From Sclerodactyla briareus (lineage: Eukaryota > Echinodermata > Holothuroidea > Dendrochirotida > Sclerodactylidae), in assembly GCA_026419785.1 (NCBI GenBank), contig JAODTK010004987.1:186001-250000 (forward strand): a stretch of 64,000 nucleotides of DNA. Direction: 5' to 3'. Below the pieces are notes generated by a model. The model worked only from the letters and a program-made list of their open reading frames with translations. It did no database searches and was not told the DNA's origin. Below are positions 21,291-33,700 of the stretch, piece after piece. The position numbers and the translations under genes are program-made. Within the stretch, counting starts at the first letter, position 1. Each line of letters opens with the position of its first letter.

Positions 21291-22470
21291 TCTATTCCAG
21301 TGTGGTAACAATTGCCTTTTAGGCCCCCCCAAACAGTCGTCTTGATGGAGGTCGACCAACTTGGACACAAGTTTATTGACGCATGGGACAGTTGACTTTG
21401 GGAGGTCAAGGTCAAAAGGGCATTAAAGGGCAGTTAGGCCATTATGGTAAATTTCAAAAGGTTATCTCTACAATTTTTGTGCACAGTCTGATTGTCGGTC
21501 ATAAGGAGGGTCTAACAGCAGTACCTTAGGGGTGTTTAGGAAATTCGGTCAAGGTCCCACTTGGGCCCGTGGGCCCATTTATGAAATTCAAACAATAGTT
21601 AATTGCAAGCATTCCTCCACAAAATTCAATTGATCTTCTTCGAAGTTACATGTATGGGTTTCTTGGGTTGGAGGGCCATATGGGGTGTTCGGGAATTGTG
21701 GGCTCAAGGCTTACTTTGGGCCCTGAGTCCATTTTATGAACTACTGCAAAACTCGTGTATCTCCTACAAATTTTGTTGCACAGTGTTGACGGTCACGTTC
21801 ATAATGGTGGTCAAACAGCTGTGCCTTCAGGGTGCCCAGAGATTTAGTACCAAGGCCCAGTGTGGGCCTGGGCCGTATGTGTGGAAGTAAGCAAAATGCT
21901 TTTCCTCTACATATTTCATGTGCACAGTGCTGGCATTCGGTCCTGAGGGTTAACAGCCGTACCTTCGGGGTGTTCAGGAATTTTCCCGGTCCCAAGGTCC
22001 ACTTAGGGAAAGAGGGCCATTTTATGAAAATTTCCACACTATTTCTTGGAATGCATCTACTCCCACAGATTGAATTGAGATCTTCAGAGTTACGCGTAAC
22101 ATGTTAGTCTTGGGTAGAGGGCCATTGGAGATGTTTGGAAATCTGCAAATCTTGTATCTTCCTAACATCTGTTGCACAGTGCTGAGTTCAGTTATTAAGG
22201 ATTGGTATAATAAAATAACTGTACCTTCAGGGTGCCCAGAGATTTAGGACCATGGCCCAGTGGCTAATGGGGGCCCTGCGGCGCCCATTATGGGACATTT
22301 ATTGACCTGCTTAATAAACATCTTTTGGGGCATATGAACGATCATAGTCAAACGTCATAAAGGGGCACAAAGGGCCTTGGTTGAAACAACCTCTGGAACA
22401 GTGTATCACATTATTGTACACATATCTTGTACATTTGTGCAGTTGAGCTACAGCAACATTGGTGATCTAG
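21290..22470 (+). repeat. GGTCAAGG-type repeat array, copy
   Basis: Same module order as 8640-11250: 'gtggtaacaattgcctttta', 'gacgcatgggaca', 'gaggtcaaggtcaaaaggg', 'gtgcacagtctgattgtcgg', then hairpin modules around 'cttgggcccgtgggcccatt' near 21565 and 'ttacatgtatggg' near 21650. It has many single-base differences from the other copies. Confidence 0.8.
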
Positions 22471-23020
22471 TTATATGGGGTAGAAGATCTTAAAAACAAT
22501 ACTGCCTACTAAAAGCAGGAAGCCGTAGAGCAGTGGAGTGATATGACTTCATGACGAGGGAACACAGAGAATACGTCGGCAGCCGCACTGCTTTGGCAAC
22601 TCGCTGATGAAATGTTAATTAAGATAGTCAGGCGAGACCAAATAAAAAGGATTACAAGATCAGGACTGGATGTGACAAAAAAGATGGATCAATAACGAAC
22701 ATTAGGAAGGTTCACGCTAGTGTAACCATAGAAGCCAAATTTCAAATCGATACGGAGCACCAGTATTTGAGTGCCATACTCCAAGCTAATTTCAGATTCA
22801 GATTTGTTGAAGATGTGGGATTATTTATCGTTGCAAAAACTTTTCAAACTCGATTGGAGAACGTTAATATATGTCAGGAACAGCAATGACTCAATAATCG
22901 ATCATGGAACATGCCTAGTTGGAATTTAGGCAAGTTATAAGATGATTCAGTGATTTGAATATCGTTTTTTGATGTCTCAAAGACAACTATGCGGGTCGGC
23001 TAGTGCGTGCCCATGTAATA
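22470..23020. other. Unassigned DNA
   Basis: Nothing recognised. Confidence 0.5.
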
Positions 23021-23115
23021 TCTTATCTATCTATCTTATCTATCTATTATATCTATTTATCTATCTTATTATCTATCCTATACTATTATCTATCTATCTA
23101 GCTATCTATCTATCT
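23021..23115. repeat. (TATC)n microsatellite
   Basis: Imperfect TATC/TCTA tetranucleotide tract. Confidence 0.95.
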
Positions 23116-23169
23116 ACACAGACTGGTGAAACTTGTGCTTGTTGGGGCCACAAAAGTGTTTGTGATTGA

Positions 23170-23460
23170 TGAATATCTATATAGAACCTGGTACAAGGTT
23201 TATTGACTGATGGCGTCCATAGTTGCCACCAAATGGCATGAAAGGGCAGATAGTGAAGCCTGAAAAATGATACTCCACACAAATTGTGGTGGCACCGTGC
23301 TGTGTTCGGGTAATAATGATAGTCATCGTCGTGCCTTCGGGGTGTTCAGCGAGATATAGGTCCAATGAGAGAATACATTGGGCCCGAGGCCCATTATGAA
23401 ATTCACAAAGGGTATTTGAAATCATCCCTCACAAGCTTCAAATCATTTTCATGCGCCTAA
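23170..23460 (+). repeat. Fragment of GGTCAAGG-type repeat family
   Basis: Contains 'aaggtttattgactgatgg', 'caccgtgctgtgttcgggta', 'gccttcggggtgttcagcga' and the hairpin core 'ttgggcccgaggcccattat' near 23380. Confidence 0.75.
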
Positions 23461-23504
23461 ACTTTGTTCAAGGCGAGGCATAGTGGTCCTTGGGTGTGTT
23501 GTGT

Positions 23505-23595
23505 GTCTGTCGGTCTGTCGTCTGTCTGTCTGGTGTCTGTCCGTATGTCTGTCTGTCTGGCTGTCTGTCGGTCGTCGTCTGTCTGCTCCGTCTAT
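23505..23595. repeat. (TCTG)n microsatellite
   Basis: Imperfect TGTC/TCTG tract. Open frames on both strands through it are artefacts. Confidence 0.95.
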
Positions 23596-23904
23596 GTCGG
23601 TTCGATATCCTGACCGTTGGAAGCAATCATGCTGGGAACTTCTTGTGGAGGTGCGCTTTGAAGAGTTGCCGATGTGCATCACGTTTCGGCCCCAAAAATG
23701 ACAATTCTCATTTGCATAAATTGCATATTTAATGACAAATGGTCCGGATAGCTTGGTACAAGATATCTCTTGACGGTCGATGCAGTGGTGAGCCGTCAGG
23801 TATATAACAATATGAAGAGTACACCAATTGATTAGATCCTGGCATGATAGATGCTACTTAAGTAGTCTAATTTGCCAGAATTCTGAGATAATTTTGAAGT
23901 GTGT

Positions 23905-25900
23905 TGGATTTTAGCAACTTGGGGAGATGGTTTATCTATAGTCCCAATGAATTTGACAGTCGGGATTGAGGGCCAAAGAGGTCCTCAGGTTACTAATCTG
24001 TCATTCAAGGCACTTAGGGGTCAACAAAATGTTTTTATGGCTAATCGAAGAATTGAATGTCTGTGGAGGCTGGAGGTCACCATTGTGAATAATTGTTGAC
24101 CTGCATGTGGTGGACCCTGACGCATTTGCCTCGTCGGGTTGTCATGGGGTTAAAGGTGAGTCTTGAATAAAGTGCATGTTAAGGATGTGACAGGCACAAA
24201 AAATAGAAAACTGGTTTTTTGGATATGTGATAGAACTCTGTGTGCTTTATGGAGGGACCAATAATCCCCCCGCTTCGATCGGACGCATACTTTGGGTCGT
24301 TAAGGGGTCAAAGTTTATGTTAATAAGCTTTTCCTCGCAATAACTTGGGCGTGTCCTTGGAATGCAATATGCTTCTAGGAGCGGGATGCATCACATGGAG
24401 AGTACAATTTTTTGGATAAGAACCGCAATGTAATTGAAGGTCATCAAAGGTCTTTCAAAGTCACTTAGGGGACAAAAATTGATTTTAGTACTTTTGGCAA
24501 TAGCAATGGCCATTGTTCATCAGATGCAAAAAATGCTCTAGGAGTGGAGTCTCACTGGAGAGAGTTAACATTTCATAAAAAATGCCTTGCAGTAAAGGTG
24601 CATTAAAGGTCACTTAAGGGGCAAAAAACAATTTTTCTGGCATAATCGGAGAATTTGAATATTTGTGAAGGCTGGAAAGGTTCACTATTGTCATAATAAT
24701 GTGGACCTGCCTGTGTGTGACCTCTGGACCTCAATTGACCTCTGGCGGTGTGGTCATGTGGTTTAAGGTTGAGTCGTGAATAATATGTGAGATTTAAGGA
24801 GTTACGGGCAAAAAAATAGAAATGGTTATTTTTGGATATGTGCATAGCACCTTTGTGGCTTCATGGAGGAAACCAATCCCGCTTCAATCGGACACATACT
24901 TTGGTAGGTGACAAGGGGGCTAAGTTTAATTTAATAGTTTTTTGCAAAAATTAGGCTGTGTATATTGCAAATGCAATATGTGCTAGGAGTGATGCCTCCC
25001 ATGAGCAGTACACAATTGTCAATAAAAACCGTGCATGTCATTGAAGGTCATCCAAGGTCCCGTGAGGGGGTAAAAAAACTGATTCATAGTACTTTGGGCA
25101 GATATCACTGGGCACTGTTCATCAGGAATGCAAGGACTCCTAGGAGTGGATGTATCACTGGAGAGTTACAAATTTTATAAAAACTGCATGTCATAACTAA
25201 GGTCATTCAAGGTCCATTTGGGGTCAAAAAATGGTTTTCTGGCACTAATCGGAGAATTGACGATAGGGAAGCTGGAAGGTTCACCATTGTGAATAATTGT
25301 TGACATGCATGGGTGTGACCTCTGACCTCAATGTGGCCTCTGTCGTGGATGCTCATGGGGTTAAAGGTGAGTCTGGAATATAAATGTGCGTATTTAAGGA
25401 TTTACGGGCACAAAAGAAAAAAACGGGTATTTTTGGAATGTGATAGAATTGTGGGCTTCTATGGTAGGAGCGAAAACAAATCCGCCTTCGAGTTCGGATT
25501 CGAATAACTTGTAGTACAAGGAGGCAAAGTTTAATTTAATAGCTTTTTCGCAATAACATTAGGCGTGTTTCATTGGGAATCCTCATGAAAAATGTGGAGA
25601 TGGTGACACTTTGAGGTTCCCGAGAAATTTAACAACAGTTGTAAAGGTCACTCAAGGACATTTAATGTGAATAATTGCTAAATTACAGCATTTTTCGAAT
25701 TTTGTTAAATGGCGAGAACAATTGGAATGAATGCAGCTGGGTGCTCGTTAGAGATTTGTATTGGTAATTTTTGGGTTCAGTCATCAAACAACATCTATAG
25801 ACAAAGGTCAAAAGGTACAAAGGTCCAAGTTTTAAGCAACATGTGCTTATTTTAGGAGTTTAACGCAAAGTAAATAAAACTGCATTTTTGGATATGTGAA
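23905..25900 (+). repeat. Tandem array of a ~0.6-kb unit
   Basis: Three imperfect units begin near 24040, 24640 and 25245 with 'tcggagaattga' or similar, then a 'gaggctggaggtcac' block, 'cattgtgaataattgttgac', 'tcatggggttaaaggtgagt', 'ttacgggcaca' and 'ggatatgtgatagaa'. Next comes a block on 'aatcggacacatactttggt', 'caataacttgggcgtgtcc' and 'gcaatatgcttctaggagc', then 'cattgaaggtcatccaaggt'. Degenerate sequence of the same type continues to about 26120. No coding potential is seen. Confidence 0.8.
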
Positions 25901-26129
25901 GTTTATCTGCTACATAGACGAACACAACTCCCGCTTCAATCTGACACCTGGTCTTAAAGCTTACACGGGGAAGTTGACTTAATACCTTTCTGGGCGATAG
26001 CATAGGGTGTGGTCCTGATGACATAATGCTGTGGGGCTTGGTGAATCAATTGAGGCAAGCCTATCTCTAAAAACGTCATGTCATCACAAGGTCATTCGAG
26101 GGTCAAGAACACTGACAATATTAAACATT

Positions 26130-27100
26130 TTCCTGATCATTGTTTATGGATGGTGTTTATAACGAAATTTCGGGAACTTGAGATATGATAAGGGTAACAG
26201 TGTTCATGAAAAATGGCGTAAGGTAATAAAAGGCTCATCAAGGTCACTTATGGCAAACCTGTCACATAATAAATTTCCTGCAAACAACAGCCTCCAGAGC
26301 TGCTTACGCTCCCTTCGTAAGAATGGTTTTAGCTTGGGGCACACTAGCGGAGCCAGCTAGGAGCTGAAATCGCTATGATTATAGCATGATACAATACAGG
26401 AATGTTTACTCATTTCAACACAGCGGCATTTATTAAATTCATCCTAAATAGATTCCATCGTCGACCGACAGAGATTTCCATCCATGGTCAAAACCGGCGC
26501 TTTTTACCTTGAGTTCACATCGCTGTCATAAACGGATTCTGGCCCCATACCCCAAAAAGACAATCTAAAAGTGTAAAAACTCAGTATTGGGTTTACTACT
26601 AAAGGCACCTCATTCAAGAATGAAATGGTAGCTAAGGTGTCACCGCAGTAGCCTGGTAGTGTGTGAGATGGGGGTAGGGAGGGTAACTCTTGTATCACTA
26701 TATAGTCATAGCTTCATCAGAGGGGCTGCAGACTACTAATTAGGATGGCTTATGCACTCTAGACAGGGAGTGAGAGGGGGTGGGTGTGAACTCCTAGGAG
26801 GGATGGAACAGTAGTAGATGTATAAAGGTCATACTCTTTGATGATATATAGGATAAACTTTATAGATTTAGGGTTCATTTACATGTTTGGACATACAGTA
26901 TCTGAAGGGAACATAATCAGTAAGGATTGTTATAATGGGAGGGTACAGTAGGGTGTTGTCAAGGAGGCAATGAATGTGAAATATTTAAGAGGGATGGGGA
27001 TATTAAAGCAAAATATGGAATGCCGTTGGTAACTTGTTGCATGGTGACTAAAAGAATAAATCACTGATCGCGCAACCAGGCGAGAACATGGGGGGCGATC
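26130..27100. other. Unassigned DNA
   Basis: Nothing recognised. It ends in a short G/C-rich patch near 27080-27110. Confidence 0.5.
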
Positions 27101-27420
27101 GCCGTCTTGTAATGTTACAAGTTCCAGGGAATGTTATTTGGGTAGAGGGCCATTGGGGGTGAATGTTGGGCCATTATGTGAACTCAGCAAAATCTTGTAC
27201 AACCACAAAGCTAAGTTTGCACCAACTGGTGTTCGAGTCAATAAGGGACAGTGTGGAAATTACAAAACTGTTTACTTTGCAATTTTTGGGGCACAGTACT
27301 GACATGCGGTCATAATGATGGTTAACAGTCATACCTCGGGGTGTCAGTGAATTTTGATCCACTACCGGTCCCATGGCACCGAGGGCCCAATTAGGAAATT
27401 AATGGATTTGGTTCATCAAG
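27100..27420 (+). repeat. Fragment of GGTCAAGG-type repeat family
   Basis: 'tagagggccattgggggtg', 'cacagtactgacatgcggtc' and 'ataatgatggttaacagtca' match the 8640-11250 modules. It runs into the large duplication that follows. Confidence 0.7.
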
Positions 27421-30400
27421 TATTTGTGGTACTGAAATGCATCTCTTTCCATAAGTTCCAATCATTTTCCTTATGGAATGTACTCCTCGGTTAGGGTCAT
27501 GGGGGGAGGGGGGGGGGGGGTGTCTGCAAACTTCTGGCTGATGACCAAGTAGGCCCTAGGGCCTCCTGGTAATAATGCAAAATCCCTTCCCCCTATACAG
27601 ACAAACACCAAGCACCGGCCCCCCACCGTAGCGGACAACAAACGTAACAAATTGGAACCCTATCAAATAAATCACGGAGCTGCGGCCAGAACTCACACGT
27701 ACCTCTCAACGGGGAGTGTTGACCCAACGAAAGTAACAGACGTTTGGAGAAAAAAGACCACTACCAAGCTATGAGTATCATGTGTGTCACACAATTGCCG
27801 GAAACTGAAGGCGAACGACAACAAACAAAAACCAGTCAAACTTAAGTCACGAAAAAAGGAAAATGACCAAACAGAAAACCAAAACTTATGGAGTCACAGT
27901 GTTGATTGACCCATGAGACAGGTTGGAGTCGTGAAAGGACACCACAGCACCGGCGGAACAAAATGCGATAAAACCAGGAGAGACAAAAAAGAGAGTAAAT
28001 GGAAGTTCGAGGTAAATTACAAAATGTTATTTTCTCTACAAAGTACATCAGATTTCTTGAAACTGGTTCATAATGTCCTTTGAGGTGCTCTGTTCAAGCT
28101 TGTTCGCAGATTTTGGATGCATCCATATAGTATGTCGTTAGCATACAACCTTTACCATCTGATGAGAAGAAGCGAACGAGTCATTCTTGATGGCTTTGAC
28201 CAAACTTGGGACTTGTGAAGTTCACGCCCAGAGGTCATTGGAGGGCACGATAGGCCACTGTGTTGGAAATGCCTATTCATTTCTTCACCGTGGCATTCTT
28301 CGACGGGATGTTGACCTAAATGGAGTAACAATGTTCATTGACTGCTAGCACATTTATTGGCACATGAAAGATCGAGATCAAGGGTTGCTACAGGGGCAGG
28401 GGCACAATAGGCCAATTGTTGAAACTGTCGTTTGGCCTTTATGAACTTGAACATTTAAAACCTAATTGTAATCGTATTGGTACATTTGTCGAGGCTTGGG
28501 ACTACAGCACCATTGGTGCTCCAGTTTTTAGAAATGGCTGGCATTGCCCCTCACCTCTGAATATCCGTCATTTACGATGAGTTGAACTATTTTGAGTAGT
28601 GCCAAATGAGGGCAGTGAAATCCACCTGGTTCAGGTACTTTACTTTTTTTCGTGCACGAGATACCGCCTGGGCTCGGCGAATTGGATTTTGGAACCTCCT
28701 CACCATTCTCAATAAAGAGGCGAGAGGCATTGGGTGACATATGGACTGAAACGCGACCGTCAATGGTGCCACTGAGTCACGAGTATAAAACAGACTATTT
28801 TCACCTTGACAACCCTACGACCCAAATTAGACCGAAATCAGCCACCATAATGTAACGGCACCAATAAAAAGCAGCGACGGTGACAGAGCTACACAGCAAC
28901 GGCGCACACTGTATGTATCTATATACTTTTTGCCGTCGAACGTTGCTGTTACCGGCTAAGTGTGAACGTAGATAAAGACTGTGTGCTTTCTCTAGCGGAC
29001 GTCTGCAAACGTGGCTGTCGGTTTTTTCGCCAGGCTATCAGATAACAACGCATCTAATCCAAGACGCCTGTGGCCAGACCATACGGTGTCGGCGAGCGGA
29101 AACTCTAATTCCTTCCGGGGCCCCTGATCCTTGTAGTGATATTATGACAGGTCAGCGCTTCAATCACATATATTACGACCATAGCTCACTGGCTCGTGAC
29201 AGAGAAGCGAAGGATGGGTAGGGGTTAAATACAATAATTTATAGGTGCTAGCAAAGTTATTTCCCACAAGAGGTACAACTTTGCCACATCATTATTCTCT
29301 TGTGGGACGTTATGCCAATGAGAGAGCTGTTGTAACTTTTTGTGATAGTTACCTTGGTGGAAACCGAAAAATTCAGCATCTCTCCTAAGATCTGGTTTGT
29401 ATTTCTATGTGATCACTCCCCTGTCTTGAAAATGAATCCGAGTGAAATGCAAGATTTTGTGAGATTAGGTCGAAAACAGCATTAATCCCAGGATAAATCC
29501 AACTGCAACCCTTACCCCCCCCCCCCCACCCCAGAAGACAGGGACCTGCAGAAACAGTTGTTCACTGGCTATTAAGCTACAATACCAAAGGCATGTAAGC
29601 AGCCCTGTCTGTAGGCTATATATAGGCCATATATGCACCGCCAGGCCAGTAGCGTGACAGCGCGGGTAGCGGGGACACCCAAAAAAAAAAAAAAAAAAAT
29701 AAAAAAAAAAAAAAAAAAAAAACTGGTGGGGAAATGCTGAAGACGGAGAAACTGGGGAAAGGAGAGTGAAAGGAGAAAATAAGATGGACGGAGGACGAAA
29801 GACAAAGAGGGAGAGGAGAACAGCGGAACGGGGAAGAGAGCTATAACTTTATCTAAAAAAAAAAGAGACCGAGAGGGGATGGGGGGGGGGGGTGGTGTCA
29901 AAAGGTGAAGGAGGAGACAATGAGGAAAATAGAGGAATATAAAGAGGAAAAGAGAAAAAAAGGAACAGGAGAGAGAAATTAGGGAGAAACAAGGGAAGGC
30001 GAAAAGAGAGCTAGCCTTACCTGGAATGAGAAAAGAGGGGAAAGGGAACAAGAGATGTGGAAAATGGCAAAGGAGAGAAGGGAAGGCGAAGAGATTGAGG
30101 GAGAGAAAAGCCGGAAGAGAGAGAGAGGGTGAAAGAGAGAGAACGAAAAGCGTACGAACGAGAAGAGTAAGAGAAAGAGGGGAAAAAAAAGAAGACGGGG
30201 AAGAAAAAAAGAGGCGGAGAATGTAAAGACCAAAAATGAAGAGGAAAATGAAAAAGGGGAAAAAAAAACTACGAAACACTTTCACTTCCGCCGAGCGGGA
30301 AAGCGTATCAATAAAATCGATTCGGGCGGGTAGCTCATCGGATCGACTTTACTGGAACCATACGTGTTATGCTTTCTAACGCAGAGAAAATAGTAGACGT

Positions 30401-30651
30401 GTCAGGCAGATCGGGGTATAGTGTCGGCCTGTACATAATTGAGCTACAGGCCTGTTGGCAAAAAGTGAGTACCAGTTGCAACATGAGTATTTGTTGATTT
30501 GGGAAATTCTTGCTAGTTTGCGCAAAGTAATCATTGTCAGTCAGTCATGGCGACATTCCACCCAAAGGCATAGTCAAGGAGTTTTCATGGCTGTATTGGT
30601 GTCGAGGAGTCATAGAAAATTATCTCTGTCATTAGAAGGCTGGGAAATTTA
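27421..30651 (+). repeat. Large direct duplication, copy A (~3.2 kb)
   Basis: Co-linear with 30652-33700. Shared landmarks in order: a G run followed by 'tgtctgcaaacttctggctg', 'aggtgctctgttca', 'taatacgcatcattggtgct'-like text, 'actttttgccgtcg', 'cactcccctgtc', 'acacccaaaaaa', a purine-rich tract and 'aaattatctctgtcat'. It begins with GGTCAAGG-type repeat. The rest is not otherwise repeated in the window. No coding exon was recognised. Confidence 0.9.
29735..30260. repeat. Polypurine tract (GA-rich), copy A
   Basis: About 500 bases made almost only of A and G on the + strand, preceded by A runs at 29681-29720. The long open frames on both strands are composition artefacts. Its counterpart is at 32790-33320. 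Confidence 0.95.
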
Positions 30652-33600
30652 ATGGTTTCAGCACATTGTACTTGAAATCATTCTTTCCATAGTTCCAATT
30701 AAGTTTCTTACAGTATAATGCTCCTCGGTTAGTGGTCCATCGGGGGGAGGGGGGGGGGGGGGTGTCTGCAAACTTCTGGCTGAAATTGCCCAATGTAGGC
30801 AAATAATGCAAAATCCTTCCAAAAAATATCCGATGCACAGTCCAGTGTTGATGTTCAGTCAATATGAAGGTCTAATAGCCGACCTTCAGGGTTTTTTACC
30901 TGAAGCCCAGTTTCTTTTGGGCCCTACAAGCCTATCTAGTATCCTTGGTGTCACCATTGCCTTTTGGGCCCCCAAACAGTCTTCTGTGATGGATGTCGAC
31001 CAAACTTTGTCACATTGTTGAAATTGACCCATGCACATGTTTTGACTGCGTGAAGGTCAGGGTCAAAGGTAAGGGGCAATATAGGTCATTATGTGGTAAA
31101 TTACAAAATTTATTTTCTCCTACAGTACATCAGATTTCGTGAAACGTGTCATACTGTATTTCCTTTGAAGGTGCTCTGTTCAGCTTGTCGCCGATTTTGG
31201 ATCATCATATAGTGTCGTTAGAATAACAACAGTACCATCTGATGAGAAGAAGCAACGAGTCTTCTGATGGATTTTGACCAAACCTTTGGACTTTGAAGTT
31301 CCAGTCCAAGGTCATTGGAGGGCCCGATAGGCCACTGTGTGAATTGCCTCTTCCTTCTTCAATTGTGCATTCTTCGCATGGATGTTGACTAAAGTGAGTA
31401 CAATGTTCATTGGCTGCCAAGACATTTTTGGCCACATAAAGATCGAATCAAGGGTTTTAAACAGGGCCAATAGGCCATTGCTTGAAACTGTCTTCTTGCC
31501 TCATCCTTGAACATTTAAAACCTAATTGATACACTCGTCTTGGTACAATTTGTGCGGCTTGAGCTACAGCACCATTGGTGCTCTATTTTCTCTTCAGAAA
31601 TTGGCATGCATTGCCCTTTCAACCTCTGATATCCCGTTCATTTCGCGTTGTGTTTTGAACCATTGTGAGTAGTGTCCAAATGAGGCAGTGAAATCCACTT
31701 GTATTAAGGTACTCTTACTTTTTTTTTTCGTTCACGGATAAACCGATGGGCTCGGCGAACTTGGATTTTGACCTCTCCTCACCCTTTTGTGCTCAATAAA
31801 GAGGCGAAGAGGCATTTGGTGAAAATGGCTGCAAAGCACGTCATTGTGCATGACCGTCACGAGTATAACAAAGACTAATTTCACATTGAACTATATTTAT
31901 AACCGTATCGATAATTGAATGGCACTAAAGCGGGCGTTCACACTTATCCCGTTGACGGCAACAGCAACGCGCACCCTGTAGTATGCTAATACTTTTTGCC
32001 GTCGCCGTTGCTGTTACCGGATAACATGTGACGTAGATTAAGACCGGTGTGCTTTTCTAGCGTGACGTCCTGCAAGACGGGCTGTCGGTTTTTTCGCCAG
32101 TTGCATCATATAACAATGCACAATCCGAAGACTGCCTGTGGGGCCAGCCCATACTGTCGGCGGAAACTCAATTCCTTCCGGTCCCATGCTCCGGTAGTTA
32201 CTATTTGACAGTTCAGCGATTCCATCAACAGTAGTATACGCCCCTAGCTCACTGGCTCGCTGACAGACATCCCGAAGGATGGGTATGGGTAAATACAATA
32301 ACTTATAGTTGCTAGCCAGTTATTCTATTTCCACAAGAGGCTAACAATTGCCACATCAGTATCTCTTGGTGCGTTATGCCATGAGAGACTGTTGTAACAA
32401 CTTTTTGTGTAGTACCTTTGGTGGAAACCGACACATTTCAAGCCTACTCCTCCCTATATTCCTTGTTTCTTATGTCTATGTGATCACTCCCCTGTCGTGA
32501 AAATGAATCCGAGTGAATGCAGATTTTGTGAGAATTAGGTCCTTGAACAGCCTAATCCAGGTAAATCCATCACTGCCACCCCTACCCCCGCCCACCCCCC
32601 CCGAAAACGACATGAAGAAACAGATGTTCACTGCTATTACTGCTAACAATACCACATGCATGCTTAACCAGTCGCCCTGCCTAGTAGGCTTATTATAAAG
32701 GCCCTATATGCAACCGCCATGGCCAGTACGTGAACAGCCGGGTTTAGTCGGTCGCACACCCAAAAAAACAAAAAAACAAAAACTGGTGGGGAAAATGTGG
32801 AAGAGGGAGGAACAGGGGGAAGGGAGAGTGAAAAGGAGAACTTAATGGACCGGAGGAGAAAGAACAAGAGGAGAGATGAACAGCGGAACGGGGAAGATGA
32901 GCTAAACGTTAATAACTTTTCTAAAAAATGAAAATAGACGACGGGGATGGGGGGGGGGGGGGTGTCAAAGGTCGAAGGAGAAGAAAAATGAGGGAAATCG
33001 TAGGAATATAAATAGAGAAAAGAGAAACAAAGGAACAGGAGAGAGAATTAGGGAGCAAAACAATGGGAATGCGACGAGAGCTAGCCTAACCTGAAATGGA
33101 ATAGGGAAAGGGGAACAAGAGATGTTGAAATGTCCAAGGATAGAAAGGAAGGGGAAGAGATTGAGGGAGAAAGAAAAGCAGAAAGCAGAGAGAGGGTAGA
33201 AAGAGAGAACGAAGGTCGAAAGAGAAGAGTAAGAGAAAGAGGAGGAAAGAGACGGGGAAGAAAAAAAGAGGAGGAGAATGTAAAGACAAAAAATGGAAAG
33301 TAGGAAAGAAAAAGGGAAAAAACTCGAAACACTTTCACTTCCGCGCGCATGGAAGAAATGGTATCAATAAAATCAGAATCGGGCTGGGTAGCTCATCGGA
33401 TCGACTTTACTGTAACATGACGTGTTATTCTTTCTAACGGCAGTGAAAAATGTGACGTGTCCCGGAGATGGGGTATATGTCGGCCTGCACGAATTGAGTA
33501 CCAGGCCGTTGGCAAAAAGGTGGTTACAGTTGCCAACAGAGTATTTTGTTGTTTGGAATCGGCTGTTGCGCAAGTAGTAATTCATTCTCAGCTCAGTCAT

Positions 33601-33700
33601 GCAGACATTCCACCCAAGGCATATCAAGGAGTTTTCATGGCCTGTTGTATTTGTTCAGAGGAGTCATAGAAAATTATCTCTGTCAATATTAGAAGGCCTG
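30652..33700 (+). repeat. Large direct duplication, copy B (~3.05 kb)
   Basis: Immediately adjacent, co-linear second copy of 27421-30651. The copies differ mainly by single-base insertions and deletions and by short gaps, more than by substitutions. This pattern is typical of unpolished long reads or of two haplotypes joined end to end. Confidence 0.9.
32790..33320. repeat. Polypurine tract (GA-rich), copy B
   Basis: Counterpart of 29735-30260, with a G run near 32949-32962. Confidence 0.95.

Noticed and set aside
23021-23115. TATC tract as a CRISPR-like or regulated array
   Set aside because: It is a simple tetranucleotide microsatellite in an animal genome.
29572-30285. Long minus-strand open frame of 237 codons rich in Phe, Ser, Leu and Pro
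   Set aside because: It is the complement of the polypurine tract. The composition explains the lack of stops, and the duplicate copy at 32790-33320 does not keep the frame.
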